64,000 bases of DNA. Source: Metallyticus violacea (taxonomy: Eukaryota; Arthropoda; Insecta; Mantodea; Metallyticidae). The stretch lies in the NCBI GenBank assembly GCA_030762175.1, contig CM060833.1, positions 171,354,501 through 171,418,500 on the forward strand, read 5' to 3'. The translations under genes and the position numbers were made by a program. This document shows positions 36,561-48,600 of this stretch, in pieces (position 1 is the stretch's first letter; every line of letters starts with the position of its first letter). The notes under the pieces were generated by a model, which was not told where the DNA came from, did not search any database, and worked only from the letters and a program-made list of their open reading frames with translations.

Positions 36561-38080
36561 GAAAAATCTTAAGAATAATTTACCATATGCATGTTATGTC
36601 GCATCGTGTGGTTATTAACACTACTGATCCTCTCTCCCAGCCCTGTTAAGTACGAATCAACAAAATAGCACCCTGGAAAATTGCTGTCTTTGAAGCGTGG
36701 GCAACAACCTTAACAATAATTAATCATTTAACGATAAACAGCTTCATAATTGCCGACCAAAGTGACGCTTCCAACAAAACCCTTTAACATGAACACAGTA
36801 AAATAAATATAAGAAAGAAAAACAGAAAAAAATGCAGAAATAATCTATTTACATTCTTTCAGGTTTAATATACGCGCTTTTGTGTGTGTGTGTGTGTTCT
36901 TCCCTGCATTTCTGTTTCACACCTTGCAAAAAATCTGGGACTAAAATCTTGCATTCAAGCATATCGGAAAGAGCAGCATACTTTTTATTTTTGTTTAATC
37001 CAATTATCAATTTTAACTGTTAACTGTTGTAAAACAAACAATGAGTTGCATGTTTTAAAGTATATTTCAAATATCGCATTTATTTATGCTAAGGACACTC
37101 CTCTCATTTTCATATGATATTTTAGGTTCCCTTTCTGGAGCTCGTACTTGGCCCAAATGACGTGTCCTCCACACCAAAAATGGTAGTCCGTGGCAACTAG
37201 TTGCTACAAACAGACAACAAAGTTTTGTTATACATTATTCTATCAAATGTTACGGTATACTTTGTTTGATCTTCGCCGCCATAGTTATCAGAAGTATTTT
37301 GGGCTGCTGCAAAAAGATCTGGAGTACACTGTATACCTGAGCAATGTCCCTTCTTTACGTCCCTTCTTTTGTTCATTCACTTTCAATCCATGTATTGAAC
37401 TAATCTCACTACGCACGCGACCTACGAAATATCGAGATCATTTTCGTCATTCCATAATCGCATGTTAGCATATAGGTCGAGTATATATCAAGTTACGTCT
37501 CTTGCAACACCTGTAGAGGTTTACGAAACCTCAGCCCATTAGCTGCGCGACAGATAACATACATAAGATCTTGCTGCTGATTTGACATGGCCATGTTTAA
37601 TAATTGAGCTCTGAATTGCAAATACGTACAGTTTATGTTTCTCGAGTCGAGTGCTGCTTGCTGCTTTAGTTTCTTTGTAATGAAAATCACTCTCTGTTAG
37701 GACCTGTGCTCCGATATTTCAGATATTTCTTTTATCTTATACGTAAATACAGAGGTATATAATGAGTTCATCAACCAGTATTACGCCCCTTGGCTTATAT
37801 ACTCACATAGTTGTGCGTAATTCACAGTATTCACGAGTTTTGTGAAGTTCGGGCGTTACCTTATTATGTTTAATGGCTTAAGGTTGAGTCATTGGTTACA
37901 TAAATGATCCGCCTCCTGTCTTTGACGGTTTGGAAAGATAAAAAACTTTGCTTAATACTTTACGAACAAACTGCTGCTTGCTATTTGTCTATGGAGATAA
38001 AGCCCTCCGGTTTAGGTCAAGGAAAGGACATTTAGGATAGTTTTCTTGTTCGAGCAAAGACGTAATATATTTTATAAACG
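36561..38080. other. AT-rich intergenic DNA
   Basis: No supportable gene. Short (TG)n at about 36,880-36,897. Confidence 0.4.
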
Positions 38081-38086
38081 TTTATT
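38081..38086 (-). promoter_or_regulatory. AATAAA polyadenylation signal of cuticular gene 3
   Basis: Canonical AATAAA on the minus strand about 130 nt beyond the stop codon at 38,215. Confidence 0.55.
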
Positions 38087-38214
38087 TACACACATAAACA
38101 CTCATTTATAAATAAGAGATATGTACAAGCGAGATATGGAAATGAAAGATAATTTGTTCAGAAGAGACCAAATGTAGAAAGACTGAAAATAGAGAAAAAT
38201 GTCCAAGTAGAGCC

Positions 38215-38718
38215 TTAGTAAGCGTAGGTGATGCCGTAGCCGTTGCTGTAGGTCATGTGAGCAACAGCGGGAGCAGCGGAGTAGGCGACTCCAAGGAGTC
38301 CGTGACCGGCAACGGCGGTGGCGGCGGTCTTGACGACGGGAGAGGCGTATGCGGGGGCGGCATATGCAGCAGGAGCGGCGTAGGCGCGGACAGCAGGGGC
38401 GGCATAGGCGGCGACGGCGGGGGCGGCGTGATAGGCGGCGACGGCAGGGGCGGCGTGGTAGGCAAGAGCATCATTGCTCACACGGACGTCAGACTTGCGG
38501 ACGCTGGAGAAGGGAGTGTCGATGGTCTTGGAGTAGGTGGATACCTGTCCCAGATTGCCGGGGGTCCTCAGGATGTTGGAGTGCTGGGAGGTGATGGCGG
38601 CAGGGGCATGGGCGGCATAGCCGTAGGCGGGGGCGGCATAAGCAGCCACGGGGGCGGCAGCATAACCTCCCAGGTAGCCAGCATTGGCAACAGCCAGAAC
38701 GGCGGCGAGGATGAAAAA
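38215..38718 (-). CDS. Cuticular protein gene 3, exon 2 (alanine-rich, retinin-like/CPLCA-type)
   Basis: Spliced to MAAK (40,062-40,073) it predicts a 171-residue secreted cuticle protein. The acceptor is atacttgcag, followed by FFILAAVLAVANAG which completes the signal peptide. The mature protein has YAAAPVAAYAAPA repeats, the conserved block TSQHSNILRTPGNLGQ, then TPFSSVRKSDVRVSND (about residues 47-87), two HAAPAVAAY units, and a gene-specific insert (YASPVVKTAATAVAG). It ends in the family tail ending YGITYAY. Over about 290 bp covering the signal peptide and conserved block, exon 2 differs from gene 1 at only about nine positions by eye, whereas the introns show no such similarity. No R&R chitin-binding consensus and no Cys. 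The role is inferred from the AAPA-repeat cuticle family. Confidence 0.88.
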   Translation of the reverse strand, partial: FFILAAVLAVANAGYLGGYAAAPVAAYAAPAYGYAAHAPAAITSQHSNILRTPGNLGQVSTYSKTIDTPFSSVRKSDVRVSNDALAYHAAPAVAAYHAAPAVAAYAAPAVRAYAAPAAYAAPAYASPVVKTAATAVAGHGLLGVAYSAAPAVAHMTYSNGYGITYAY

Positions 38719-40061
38719 CTGCAAGTATAAAAAATAATTTTTGTTAGGTTAGATCATTTGAGTTTAATTCCCAATGTTTTCAAGATACGCTCTTCATATT
38801 TTACTATAAAAGAAATTTGGACGACAAACATTTCTAGTCCAAATAGCAGGTAATCTGATTCTAGAGAACAAGTTAAAATGCTGGCATAAACACAGCTCTT
38901 TGCTACGCATTAAACTATCTTTTGTTTCGTCCTCTGTTCATAATTTTCCAAAATCGTTGGAGAGCAGTTCTGCTGCAAACGCACGAAAAACCTATGGGGG
39001 TGGGGAATCTATTCCCCTGCCATCTGCAGAATGCACATAAATTCCTTATAAACCCTGTTCTCTTACTTTTGTGCACCTTTTGAAAACTAAACTGTAAAAT
39101 GTTTTGTAGCACGCTATGACTTAATACTTTCGTGTCATCCATTAAGAGACGTTTCCTAGAACATAATCAGAAGTGTTTGAATCGAACATTTAACTGTCAC
39201 TGAAATAGCCAAACTGTTGTTCAAATAACTTACACCCCAGATTAGTATCTGAAATCCTAATTCTGTATTTCTAAAGAAGTTCTTAAAAATGTTTGTAACG
39301 TTATTAAAAAAGCGCATGTTGCTAATATAATTTACACTTTTTTATTTTCATTACAATGTTATACGGCAGAGTGAAAAGATTTGAACAATTGACAAATTTT
39401 AGCATTTTGAGTCATTTTTAAAACTCTTAACTAGAACCCATCTATTTCAAACTTTATTATGCCTATATTTATCTATATTTGTGTTGAAAGTTTTTAAACA
39501 AAAATCCATTTATTTAAAATGTAAAGTTACATTGTTTATATATTATATACTGTAAGAAAAAGGAAATGAAAAATTCGTTTCTATAGTAGAAAAGTTGTTT
39601 TGTTTTACCAGCATGTTCTTCAGTATCCTGAAACATATTTCTATCTAACTTATGAAACACGAAGTATACGTAGTGTCAATAAGATACCTGAAAGAGCTAT
39701 TGATCCTGAAGTTAGTTGTAACTATCTATTCAAGTATTTTTCGTTACAATTTTGAAATATATACAAATCACAACTTTTAAAGTTATTTCATATAGAATCG
39801 CAATTTTGTGAGCTTGAGTGACATTTTGATACATGTGTCTCAAATAGTCTAAGTCTGCTTTTAGCCTGGTAGTCTTTACCCTAGAAAGAGCTGCTTCTAG
39901 ATCATTCTATCAACTTTTGCAAGCTAATTGAGGGAAGCTGGTTGATTCGTATATGTCAGAAGTAACAAAATCTATTCTAGAAATCAGGAAATGTTTAATT
40001 TCCCAAAAGAATTTGTTCTCAATCAAATCCAAAGGCAGCAGTTAATCCTCAGCGTGTTTAC
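38719..40061 (-). other. Intron of cuticular gene 3
   Basis: A 1,343-bp phase-0 intron, donor AAG|GTAAAC and acceptor ATACTTGCAG. AT-rich. No recognised element inside. Confidence 0.75.
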
Positions 40062-40073
40062 CTTGGCGGCCAT
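40062..40073 (-). CDS. Cuticular gene 3, exon 1 coding part (MAAK)
   Basis: ATG GCC GCC AAG followed by donor GTAAAC. Same four-codon first exon as the two sister genes. Phase 0 to TTT TTC ATC of exon 2. Confidence 0.8.
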
Positions 40074-40116
40074 TGTAGTTAACTGCTCTCACTGTTTGCT
40101 GTAGAAACACTGAATG

Positions 40117-40149
40117 CTGACGATCGATCGGGTTCCCCTCGTATTTATA
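40117..40149 (-). promoter_or_regulatory. Core promoter of cuticular gene 3 (TATA and initiator)
   Basis: TATAAATA at 40,142-40,149 on the minus strand is followed about 31 bp downstream by TCAGCATTCAGT, an arthropod-type initiator near 40,118. This predicts a 5' UTR of about 45 nt before the ATG at 40,073. Confidence 0.65.
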
Positions 40150-40511
40150 CCAAGATCACCACCTCGAGTACTTTTTTTTTTTTCCTCCTTCCTTTCTTTT
40201 GCCGGAGATTTAGGTATGTGTATGTAAGAAAGATCAAATTATTTCTCTACAAGAACAATGCTAAGCACTTTCACTGGGGGCGTGGTGGGGTGATAGAAGG
40301 GTTGCCCCTACCGCCATCTTGTGCCCAATCCTATAATTAGCATCCCATTCAACAGTCCCTGTGACCGTCAGCGGCGTGTCCTCGGCCTCTGGTACCGTGT
40401 CCTATGCTCTAGTTCCGCTCTCGAGGTTAGACGTCGTCAGAACTCCAAGTGTGTAAAACATAATCGCTTGCTGATTTGCCCAAATAAAGAAGAAATATAT
40501 CTGTATTCTTT

Positions 40512-40527
40512 TCTACTACTACTACTG

Positions 40528-40578
<51 letters not shown>

Positions 40579-40640
40579 TTACTACTTCTACTACTACTAC
40601 TACTACTACTTCTACTACTACTACTACTACTAACTACTAT

Positions 40641-40679
<39 letters not shown>

Positions 40680-40739
40680 TACTACTACTACTACTACTAC
40701 TACTAACTACTATTACTATTACTACTACTACTACTGCTG

Positions 40740-40801
<62 letters not shown>

Positions 40802-40822
40802 TCTTCTTTCTCTTCTTCTACT
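40512..40822. repeat. Long interrupted (CTA)n trinucleotide tract
   Basis: About 290 bp of cta/tac triplets broken by isolated att, ttc, aac and tgc variants, ending in (TTC)n. Because it is triplet-based it runs open in several frames as poly-Leu, poly-Thr, poly-Tyr, poly-Ser or poly-Val. These are not genes. Confidence 0.95.
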
Positions 40823-41984
40823 GTTACACATGTTGGTTTCCCTAATATGTCTTCCACGTTTCGAATTAATTTCCAAAACTGAGAAAATGTATATGTGTAA
40901 CATTTTTCTTTGTCTCCTTTATTTTATACATTTGTTTATACATTTGTATTTTATACATTTGTTGGTCTTGATAATAGCTGTTCAAATTATTTCCAAAATT
41001 TGGGTAATTATATGTATAAAATACAGGTTATTTTACAGATGTGTTGTTTAGCTCTCTTCTCTTCTATGTTACGTTATTAATAAACTGAATGCTGTTGTAA
41101 TATCGTTCGCTGGTATTTTCAAACATGGTTATACTATTACGTAGTCACATCAGCAGCGTTTAGTCTAGTTTCACTAGCTCAGTAAACATACGTCGTTTCA
41201 GGCTTCATCACTGCCTATAAGCTTCACGTTGCAGAAGGAACCATTCACAGAATTTAAACAACAGTCGAGATCCTTTCGTGTAGCTCTTGTAAAAGTTTTA
41301 ATGGAGCGATCTGTTTCAAAGTGGGACTAATGGCACAACTTTAAGTGACGAGATGTGCATTCTAACAGTTCGTGGTCGATTGCTTCCTAACGATAGGCCC
41401 TGTTTGCTCAGTTTTTGTTTTCTTGTTGTGTCGACGGTTCAACATCAGCAAATTTCTGTTAAACATCTGTTGGCACCAATTTTGTGTTCTGATTATGCTT
41501 TCATCAATGCTGTGTTACCCAAAGTAGTTCATTTGCAGAATAATTGCATGAAATGCGTACCTTTAACTGTATCAAAATAGACAACAGCGACCGAACACCG
41601 CACACATGTCACTGACAACTACAAATCAAAACAACAGTTAGTAAATTAATCCAGAAATAAACGATAGTTCAAAAAGAGGATTTTCGGGATTTGAAAAAAA
41701 AAAAAAAAAAAAGATTGAGATTGTCAACCCACCACTTACACGCGGAACTCGTTTGCTTGTTTGAGAACTACTGAGGCATGCATGCGATGGACACCGTTGA
41801 TTAGATATCACATTTGTATGCACTACAAATGTCTAATATATGCATGCATTTATACTGCCAAAATCTTTAAAATGTGCTCTATAATTTTATAAATAAGCTC
41901 TAAGCATGCACTAAAAGTGTTCACTTTAGGTTTATACTTAACAATGTACATCCTTCCTTTGACATAATTCCGATCGTTGTAATT
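40823..41984. other. AT-rich intergenic DNA
   Basis: No gene supported. Poly-A run at about 41,694-41,712. Confidence 0.4.
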
Positions 41985-43060
41985 TGATTTGCAGTGTACA
42001 ATGATCATTTTCTCCAAATGCTCAGATGATGTTTATCGATTTGTAAGCTAAGAAGGATCTTTCTATGTCTACAGATTTATTAAGTAAAATTTGAAAGCGC
42101 TTGCCTAGCTCCGGGGAAATTTCTTCAGGAAGCACTAAATTTTCACCTTGAAAATATTTATCCACAGAACACCACACTTTAATGTGAGGATTTTTCTCTA
42201 AAACTCTGCACAATTTTCCTGCAATGTTTTAAAGGAGCACTCTCCTGTTTACTGTGAATCTCAGGGAGAAGTGAAAAAGATTCATGTAAAGACAACAAGT
42301 TTTTTGTGACCTCAGCTATAACTTTGCCTTTATTACAGCCAAGTCCCTTTACAAATGCTCACTATTAAAAATATTATGACAACGTTGAATTGACAAAGCA
42401 ATTCAGCAACCAACAATTTCTTTAACAGAATTGAAATGATCTGAATAGAAGAGAGAAGCTTTAATCCATGTGCCCCAAGGAGTAAGTGTTGTAAACCCAT
42501 TTTGTTGTAAATGGGTAATGGGAGGTCTGGACAGTTTTCTTTGTAAGCACTAACTTTGGGGATATTAAACTGTTCACGCCAGGAAAACTTTCCCTTGTGG
42601 CTTCCGCTACTCTGTGAAGTGCATTCATAATACACGTATGGGTTGAGGGAAAATACTTACAATGCTGAAGTAGCTTTCAACATGTAAGTTATAGCATCTG
42701 AAAGCAGAGCTTGAAATCTGTGTTCATTGTCTCCTTCTGCTCAAAGTAATTTCAGAGCGTCATTCATGAAGCGAGCAATAGTAGAAAGATTTATTTTTTC
42801 TAAAACCCTAAAGCAATCAAGTCGGTTTTCTTTGCTCATCTTCACGTAGTTTCCCTACAAGAAAATTTGCCAATGACGGCCACAGGCATCCTTAGTTTCA
42901 TCTACTACCCCGTACACGAGAGAGTCCTTTAAACGGTCCCGAATTTCTAAAATCGCTCCGTGCTAACAGCTGTCTGGATACATTTCTCTCAGGGTAGATT
43001 TGCCAGGAATGGCGTTATAATAATATTTTTCCAGAAAATGCGAAACGTATGGTTAATGAG
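41985..43060 (-). pseudogene. hAT-superfamily transposase pseudogene
   Basis: Reading the minus strand from about 43,060 down gives AILEIRDRLKDSLVYGVVDE, then TKDACGRHWQIF, where the D..TD..GR-like block is the hAT catalytic region. Then come FRVLEKINLSTIARFMNDAL, SDAITYMLKATSAL, TWIKASLFYSDHFNSVKEIV (the 'TRWgtWi.a..yy.' block), LPEIHSKQESAPLKHCRKIV, and finally CRVLEKNPHIKVW, then SVDIERSFLAYKSI, the hAT C-terminal dimerisation-type motif (eRsFs..k.i), followed by EKMIIVHCKSN. Several stops and frameshifts separate the blocks. Order and strand agree throughout. Terminal inverted repeats were not found. The family resembles the short domestication-prone hAT group of insects (inference). Confidence 0.75.
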
Positions 43061-46000
43061 TGAATTCCACGGTGTGTTTGTGACTATAACAGCTTCACTT
43101 AAATCGCAGCAAAATTCATTCTATCGTGAAGTTGTGTCAGTAATTTTATTTTGTCTGTTTTTTAATGTACTGAGTTAACTGAAATATTTATCAAATATGA
43201 ATTTTTATGTTGTATTTTATTTTCCATGTCTATTTTTTCGTATTCAAGTTATCTTATTTGTAGTTATGTTTAAAAGTTTAACTCATAATGCAGAAATTTA
43301 AAAAACACGTTTAAATAGATATTGGAAAAAAGTAACAACGTGTTATTTAAAGTTTTGAGTTAATATTTAATTTAGAAAACTATAAGTATGTATCTTTATT
43401 TATGCGTGATCTTTTATTTCCCGTCATGTTAGAATCCCATCTTCGCTGAACCATTTTTCCGTGATTCGAATGTACCAATGAAAGTTTTGCCTTTCTCATC
43501 TCTAATATTACCTAAGTTATTTATAAAATCGTTCAGGGTGATAATGGTAAGTTTATCTTTAATGAACATCTACAGTGTTTGAGAAGATTCTTCAACTATT
43601 TTTATTCCTTTTAATCTCCAGGAAACTGTACCACGGACACGAAAGACTTTCAAGCTCTCAAGGTTTTTGGTTAAAAGCTTGGATTAAAAATACGTATATC
43701 ATATAGGAGCTTTGTGGTTTTGTGCCCAACAAAAATTCCATGGAGGTTTGAAAAATGTTCATCTTGTTTGGCATTGTTTTCATGACGTTCGCCATTAAAT
43801 CTAGTTAATCAACGTTGGAGCATAAGAACATTTTGAGGATTGACTAAGGACTTGAAAATGATGTTTTTTGCAAAAGGGAAGTAATTTCCTCTTTAATATG
43901 TTTTTATTTAATAGAGTCTCATTGTTATGTTATTCTTTAAACGAGGAAGAAACTGCATTCTATAAACTCTCTATGCACGAATTTTAAATAACCACATAGC
44001 TTCTATTGTGTTACTCTTTTTTATGCTATTAGGAAGTCTTATATTTTAAGACTATTACAAGCCTATCGAAAGCAACACTAGAAATTAATTCTTTCATTTC
44101 GATCCTTTGACTCTGATCAGGCAATAAAAATACTCCATCGCTTAGATGATTGTCGTTCCATCTTGTATAATGAGACCATCGATGGCTAACAAAAGTTTAA
44201 TAGTCTTTCATGTTAACGTAGACGGAAATACATGTATTCCTCTTTCAGGATTCAGCTCAATAAAAGTTAAGCTCTCGAACAACATCTTGGCTCGTGTTCA
44301 ATCTGTGAGAATCAGGTATCAGTTTTTGTTTTTTCCAGACAGCTCTTCAAACTCACAAGCAGAGTTACGAAACTGGTAACATTAAATTGAGATATAGAAA
44401 ATCACTCCTTTTTTCATGGAAAAAATGTCCTTGGTAAAGTAGAAACAACAATGTACAGGCTAATCTGTTGGCTCAGTCAAACTGCATGCAATTAGAATTG
44501 CTTTCAGATATTTGATCAGTTAACATAACATGTAACGTAGCGTCTGTGTTTTATCCTAAGAACAACATTAATAAAATTATGCTTAATGTTTTGTGATTAA
44601 ACGACAAAAGGTCATACGATAAATTGTCCAAACAAATAATAGAGCTTATGGGTCTGGTCAATTAATTAACGTTTATAAATTCATGTAGACGACAATTATA
44701 CAAAAACAAAAGAATCTGTGATAAATTTAAAAAAGAAGCCTTGTGTTTAGCCATACACAAAGTAAACATATCAAAAACAATAGATTCAGTCGTTTTGAAT
44801 AGACAAAAATGATTAATACCAAAATGGTTCAGTTCAGCATGGAAAATATAATACCGATACACATACCTTCACTAAAACACTTATGGACGTAAAGAATCCA
44901 TTTGTTTGAGGAATCTTTGGATTGGAAATCAATTTGGCTTAAGACCTCAAAAAGATATCCTGAGTTAAACCTATCAATCTATGGAGATAGACACAATTTA
45001 ATATAGCTTCAGCTAAATCTGACTAGGACATCACATCAACAGCTGCAAAAATTATTAAAATAGATTCGAACCATGCTTTGGCTGAAACCTTCATCGCTCA
45101 TAAGGCAAAGCTTTATCTTCATTTCTTTGTGCTCATCAAAAATGTCTCTTACACATGTGGTGTTAATGGCAGCAAAAGTTCATTTAAATTCATACTGCGA
45201 TATGCTAGGATACATCTGTAATGATGACCTTTCCAGTAATAAATGCTACTACTGAGTATCACTGCTCCGTATGAAACTCAAGAGGAAAGTAAGTTTCTCA
45301 GTTCTGTACTATTTCGATAGTTTATCTTGTAGGTATGCTGGACACATGTTTCATTAGAACTGCAACCTCCCGCTGATCATTTATCGAGAATCTGGCATTA
45401 TTACAACGTCACGACCCCAGGGCATTTGCTCACATTAAATAATATCCGTGTGGGCATTTCGTCACAATGCATACGTCATCTGACCGACTTGAGATCTCTA
45501 GACATTCCACAATGTAGCCCGTCATGGTAAAAGTGTGTTCCGGCTTCAAGTGAAGTGTTTGATTTTCAGAAAAAAAAAAATATATAAAATGAAATAATAT
45601 AAATTATATTTAAATGAATTGCAAAATATTTTATGGTGCCTAAAATTAAAATTAATAATGTAGACTTCGACGTTTATTTTGATCAGATTTAACCTAAGCA
45701 TTAACTATATTAAATACTTACAAATTAAAAACAAATTATAAGCTTTTGTAACGCAAATTTGAACAAAACTGTTACAACAATTACGCTCACTATCATGAGA
45801 CTGAATAAAATTTCCCGCCATTTCGTTGAAATGTACCAATATGCTGTGTATAAGACACCAAAGTCTTAGAATGCTGAATATTTCTTTATATCATTTGTAT
45901 ATTTCTCTCTGTTTCAACACACTAAAAGGAAAATGTAAGTACTAAGGGTAAATTAATACTTTAATTTTCATAACATAAAACTTCTAAACAGAAGCAAGAA

Positions 46001-46498
46001 TTAGCACGCTGTAATGAATTTTATTGAGAAATATGATTTAATTTAAATTGGGTGTTCTGGAGAAAAAAGCATGAGTAAATTAAACTTTATTGAAATTATA
46101 TTCCAACAGATTACACTCAAATACAGTATTTCATCAATCCATTACACAAGAAAATCTAAAATAAAATACTACAATCCTACTTATTAAAATTTTTCTTTTT
46201 AGTGTTTCTTGTATGCATTCTGATCCCAAAACACACAACTCCAGGGTAGTATTATGTATTGGTGACCATTATATTTATTGCTTCAAGCGATTCTGTCGGT
46301 GGGGACAACAGATTGATCGTCAATTATGAAACAGTTCAATTGCTGATTGCCATAGTTTGTTGCTGCGACTATTAATTGACTTTGCTTTGGTGTTGTTGCT
46401 TCATGACCACAATATCTCACGATTTTGTCACGCTAATTTGTGGTTTGTGTTCAACGGGACTGGGAGAGAATATCATGTGTTAATAATCACGCGATGCG

Positions 46499-46503
<5 letters not shown>
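43061..46503. other. AT-rich intergenic DNA
   Basis: No gene supported. A GC-richer patch near 45,400-45,530 is unexplained. Poly-A run near 45,570. Confidence 0.4.

Positions 46504-46539
<36 letters not shown>
46504..46539. repeat. (TA)n microsatellite
   Basis: About 18 ta dinucleotides. Confidence 0.9.
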
Positions 46540-46546
<7 letters not shown>

Positions 46547-46910
46547 CGCAAGATCTTTCGCGTCCTCTGGTGTTCTGCGTACGATAGAACTAAAGCTACC
46601 TCGAATATATATTTAGCTGCCGCGTGTAGAACTTAAAAGTACCAGTGCCAGTAAAGTACAAGTGAGTTAGTGAGTTAGCACATACTTGCAGAATGTAAGG
46701 CTTCAAGATTAGTGTAGCGGTTTTACAATTGAGCCTCTAGTCGTTTGACTATCTTATTAACTGAATGTCTGAATAGCAGCAAACGCCTGCTTATATTCCA
46801 TTACAATTAACTAAGCGTTCGCTTGACCAAGCCAAAGGGGTTCACACAAGTCTCGCGCCTTGCTTAAAAAATTCATAGTATACATCCACTCTTAGCTGGT
46901 TTAAATTCAC

Positions 46911-47171
46911 CTGCCAACGCATACCAAGCGTTATTATTTGAAAGTTTAAAATATTTGTTTACATTGGTTGGTTTAAAATTGTCTGCACGAACGGCTGACG
47001 AGTTCATCCCAATAGCGTATTTGAAAGCCTGGACTTTATTAACCTCGCCAACGGCATGTCTTTTAAGAAATGGCGTAACCCTTTCCTTTGTATAGCGTTT
47101 TATTGCCTCCTTTCTAGCTGCTCTTTCATGGACAGTTACACCAGAGAACTTTCTATTTTGACAACATACAG
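46911..47171 (-). CDS. Candidate internal exon of an unrecognised minus-strand gene (exon B)
   Basis: A 261-nt open segment bounded by acceptor tttaatatttcag (AG at 47,172-47,173) and donor GGCAG|GTGAAT. It enters and leaves in phase 1 and reads VCCQNRKFSGVTVHERAARK, EAIKRYTKERVTPFLKRH, AVGEVNKVQAFKYAIGM, NSSAVRADNFKPTNVNKYFK, then ending ALAG. Amphipathic and basic, no signal peptide or membrane segment, GC content above its surroundings. I do not recognise a domain. Its phase fits the candidate exon at 50,597-50,827, 3.4 kb upstream on the same strand. Alternatively it is part of an unknown transposon. Open frame and splice sites are seen; the gene is inferred. Confidence 0.35.
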
Positions 47172-47253
47172 CTGAAATATTAAAGTTATACCTCATAGAC
47201 ACACACATATATACATCTCTAATTAAAATGCACAAAATATGACGTTTAGGCTT

Positions 47254-47257
<4 letters not shown>

Positions 47258-47318
<61 letters not shown>
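47258..47318. repeat. (AT)n microsatellite abutting a LINE end
   Basis: About 30 uninterrupted at dinucleotides, ending about 10 bp from the 3' end of the minus-strand LINE fragment. Confidence 0.9.
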
Positions 47319-47321
<3 letters not shown>

Positions 47322-47329
47322 ATTTTTAT

Positions 47330-48600
47330 TTCAGTAAGGGTGGGGCGTAGGAACTGTTTTATGCTGTATTATCTTATCCTTGTTTATACTCATCTGACCT
47401 ATTATATCTCTAAGATACATTTCCCTCTATCTTCCTCTTAATCATTCTTATCAATTTCTCTCTAACTTTGCCTAAATAGTTTCCTATCATTTTCATATTC
47501 TCCTCTCCTTTTACAGTTAAAATCGTTCTAATTAATATTTCCCCATCTAAATTCTTCCATTTTAGTTGCCAAGCCTGTTCTCTTCATAACTTTGTTTGCT
47601 TGCAGTATAATAAACAATGAAAATCCGTATTGGTTTCTCCACACATTTGAGATTTTTCATATCTTTATTATATCTTAACATTTTAAATGCATAACTCCAG
47701 TTCTAGCCCATGCAAACCCTTCCTGACCTCCTTATCACATTGTTCTATATATTTCCCCTACCCCATACTATTTGTATTTCCCTATAAAGTCTCAATGAAC
47801 TCTTTTCTACCTCTACCAAATATTTCTTGACTTTCAATATCTTCTAATACTAGATATATTTCTTTCCAGACTCGTGTGTTTTGATATTCCCTATTTATAC
47901 TTTAGTTTCCCATACCTATCTGTTGTTCCTGTACTTTGAGATACCATGATTCTTTCCACTTAAATTTCTACTGAAACATTCTTTAATAATATCACTCTCT
48001 TCCAATGTGGTAGTTTTATATATGCATTTCATAGTCCTTGTAATAATTTGTATCGTGGAATACTTGCCTAATTCTGGCTGTGCTACACTATTTGGCGATT
48101 CTATCTGTAAACCTAAGATTTGTTACAAAAACTTCTATTTATTTCATAAATATCTTTCCATAAATCCTCTACACCCCATATTTTAGCCCCATAAAAATAT
48201 TTTTTGCTTCTATTGTGGTTGTGTAAACTCTTTCCAACCAATTCACTCTTATACCTGGAATTTTTCTTAAACGTGCTCTTATAATACACATAGTTGATTT
48301 TCCTTTTGCTATTGCCATTTTTTCTGTTCATTCCAACTTCATTAGAACTTAACCTTGTCCCTATATAATTAAAATTCTATTCTCTATTTCTTTTCCATGT
48401 AACTGTCATGTTTCATCCTTTCTCAATTTATAACAACTTTTAAAAACATGATCTTTGATTTCTTTTCATTTATTTTCAGTCCCCTTTCGTTTCAAAAAGT
48501 ATTCACTATCTCAATTACCCTCTCTGTCCTCCACTATTTTATGAGTAAAGCATTATTTTTTTCTATATCAATTAGTTAAAGCACGTATATGGTTTTCAAA
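47330..48600 (-). pseudogene. Non-LTR retrotransposon (LINE) C-terminal fragment
   Basis: Read on the minus strand it gives, in order: a degraded 'aDDIVLLsHK' catalytic region (about 48,560); LKINEKKSKIMFLKVV; KSTFKKNSRYKSELVGKSL; KYFYGAKIWGVEDLWKDIYE (the 'l.YGveiWG..e...ie.iq' block after the RT domain); LGLQIESPNSVAQ..ELG; and finally WREQAWQLKWKNLDGEILIR, then TILTVKGEENMKMIGNYLGK, like the C-terminal 'w.......e....i.iGkfL..v' region following the CCHC-type knuckle. Multiple stops and frameshifts. The 5' portion is missing, as expected from 5' truncation during insertion. The clade is not resolved. Confidence 0.65.

Noticed and set aside
40321..40903. Open frames with poly-Leu, poly-Tyr, poly-Ser or poly-Val
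   Set aside because: Products of the CTA triplet repeat. No coding evidence outside the repeat.
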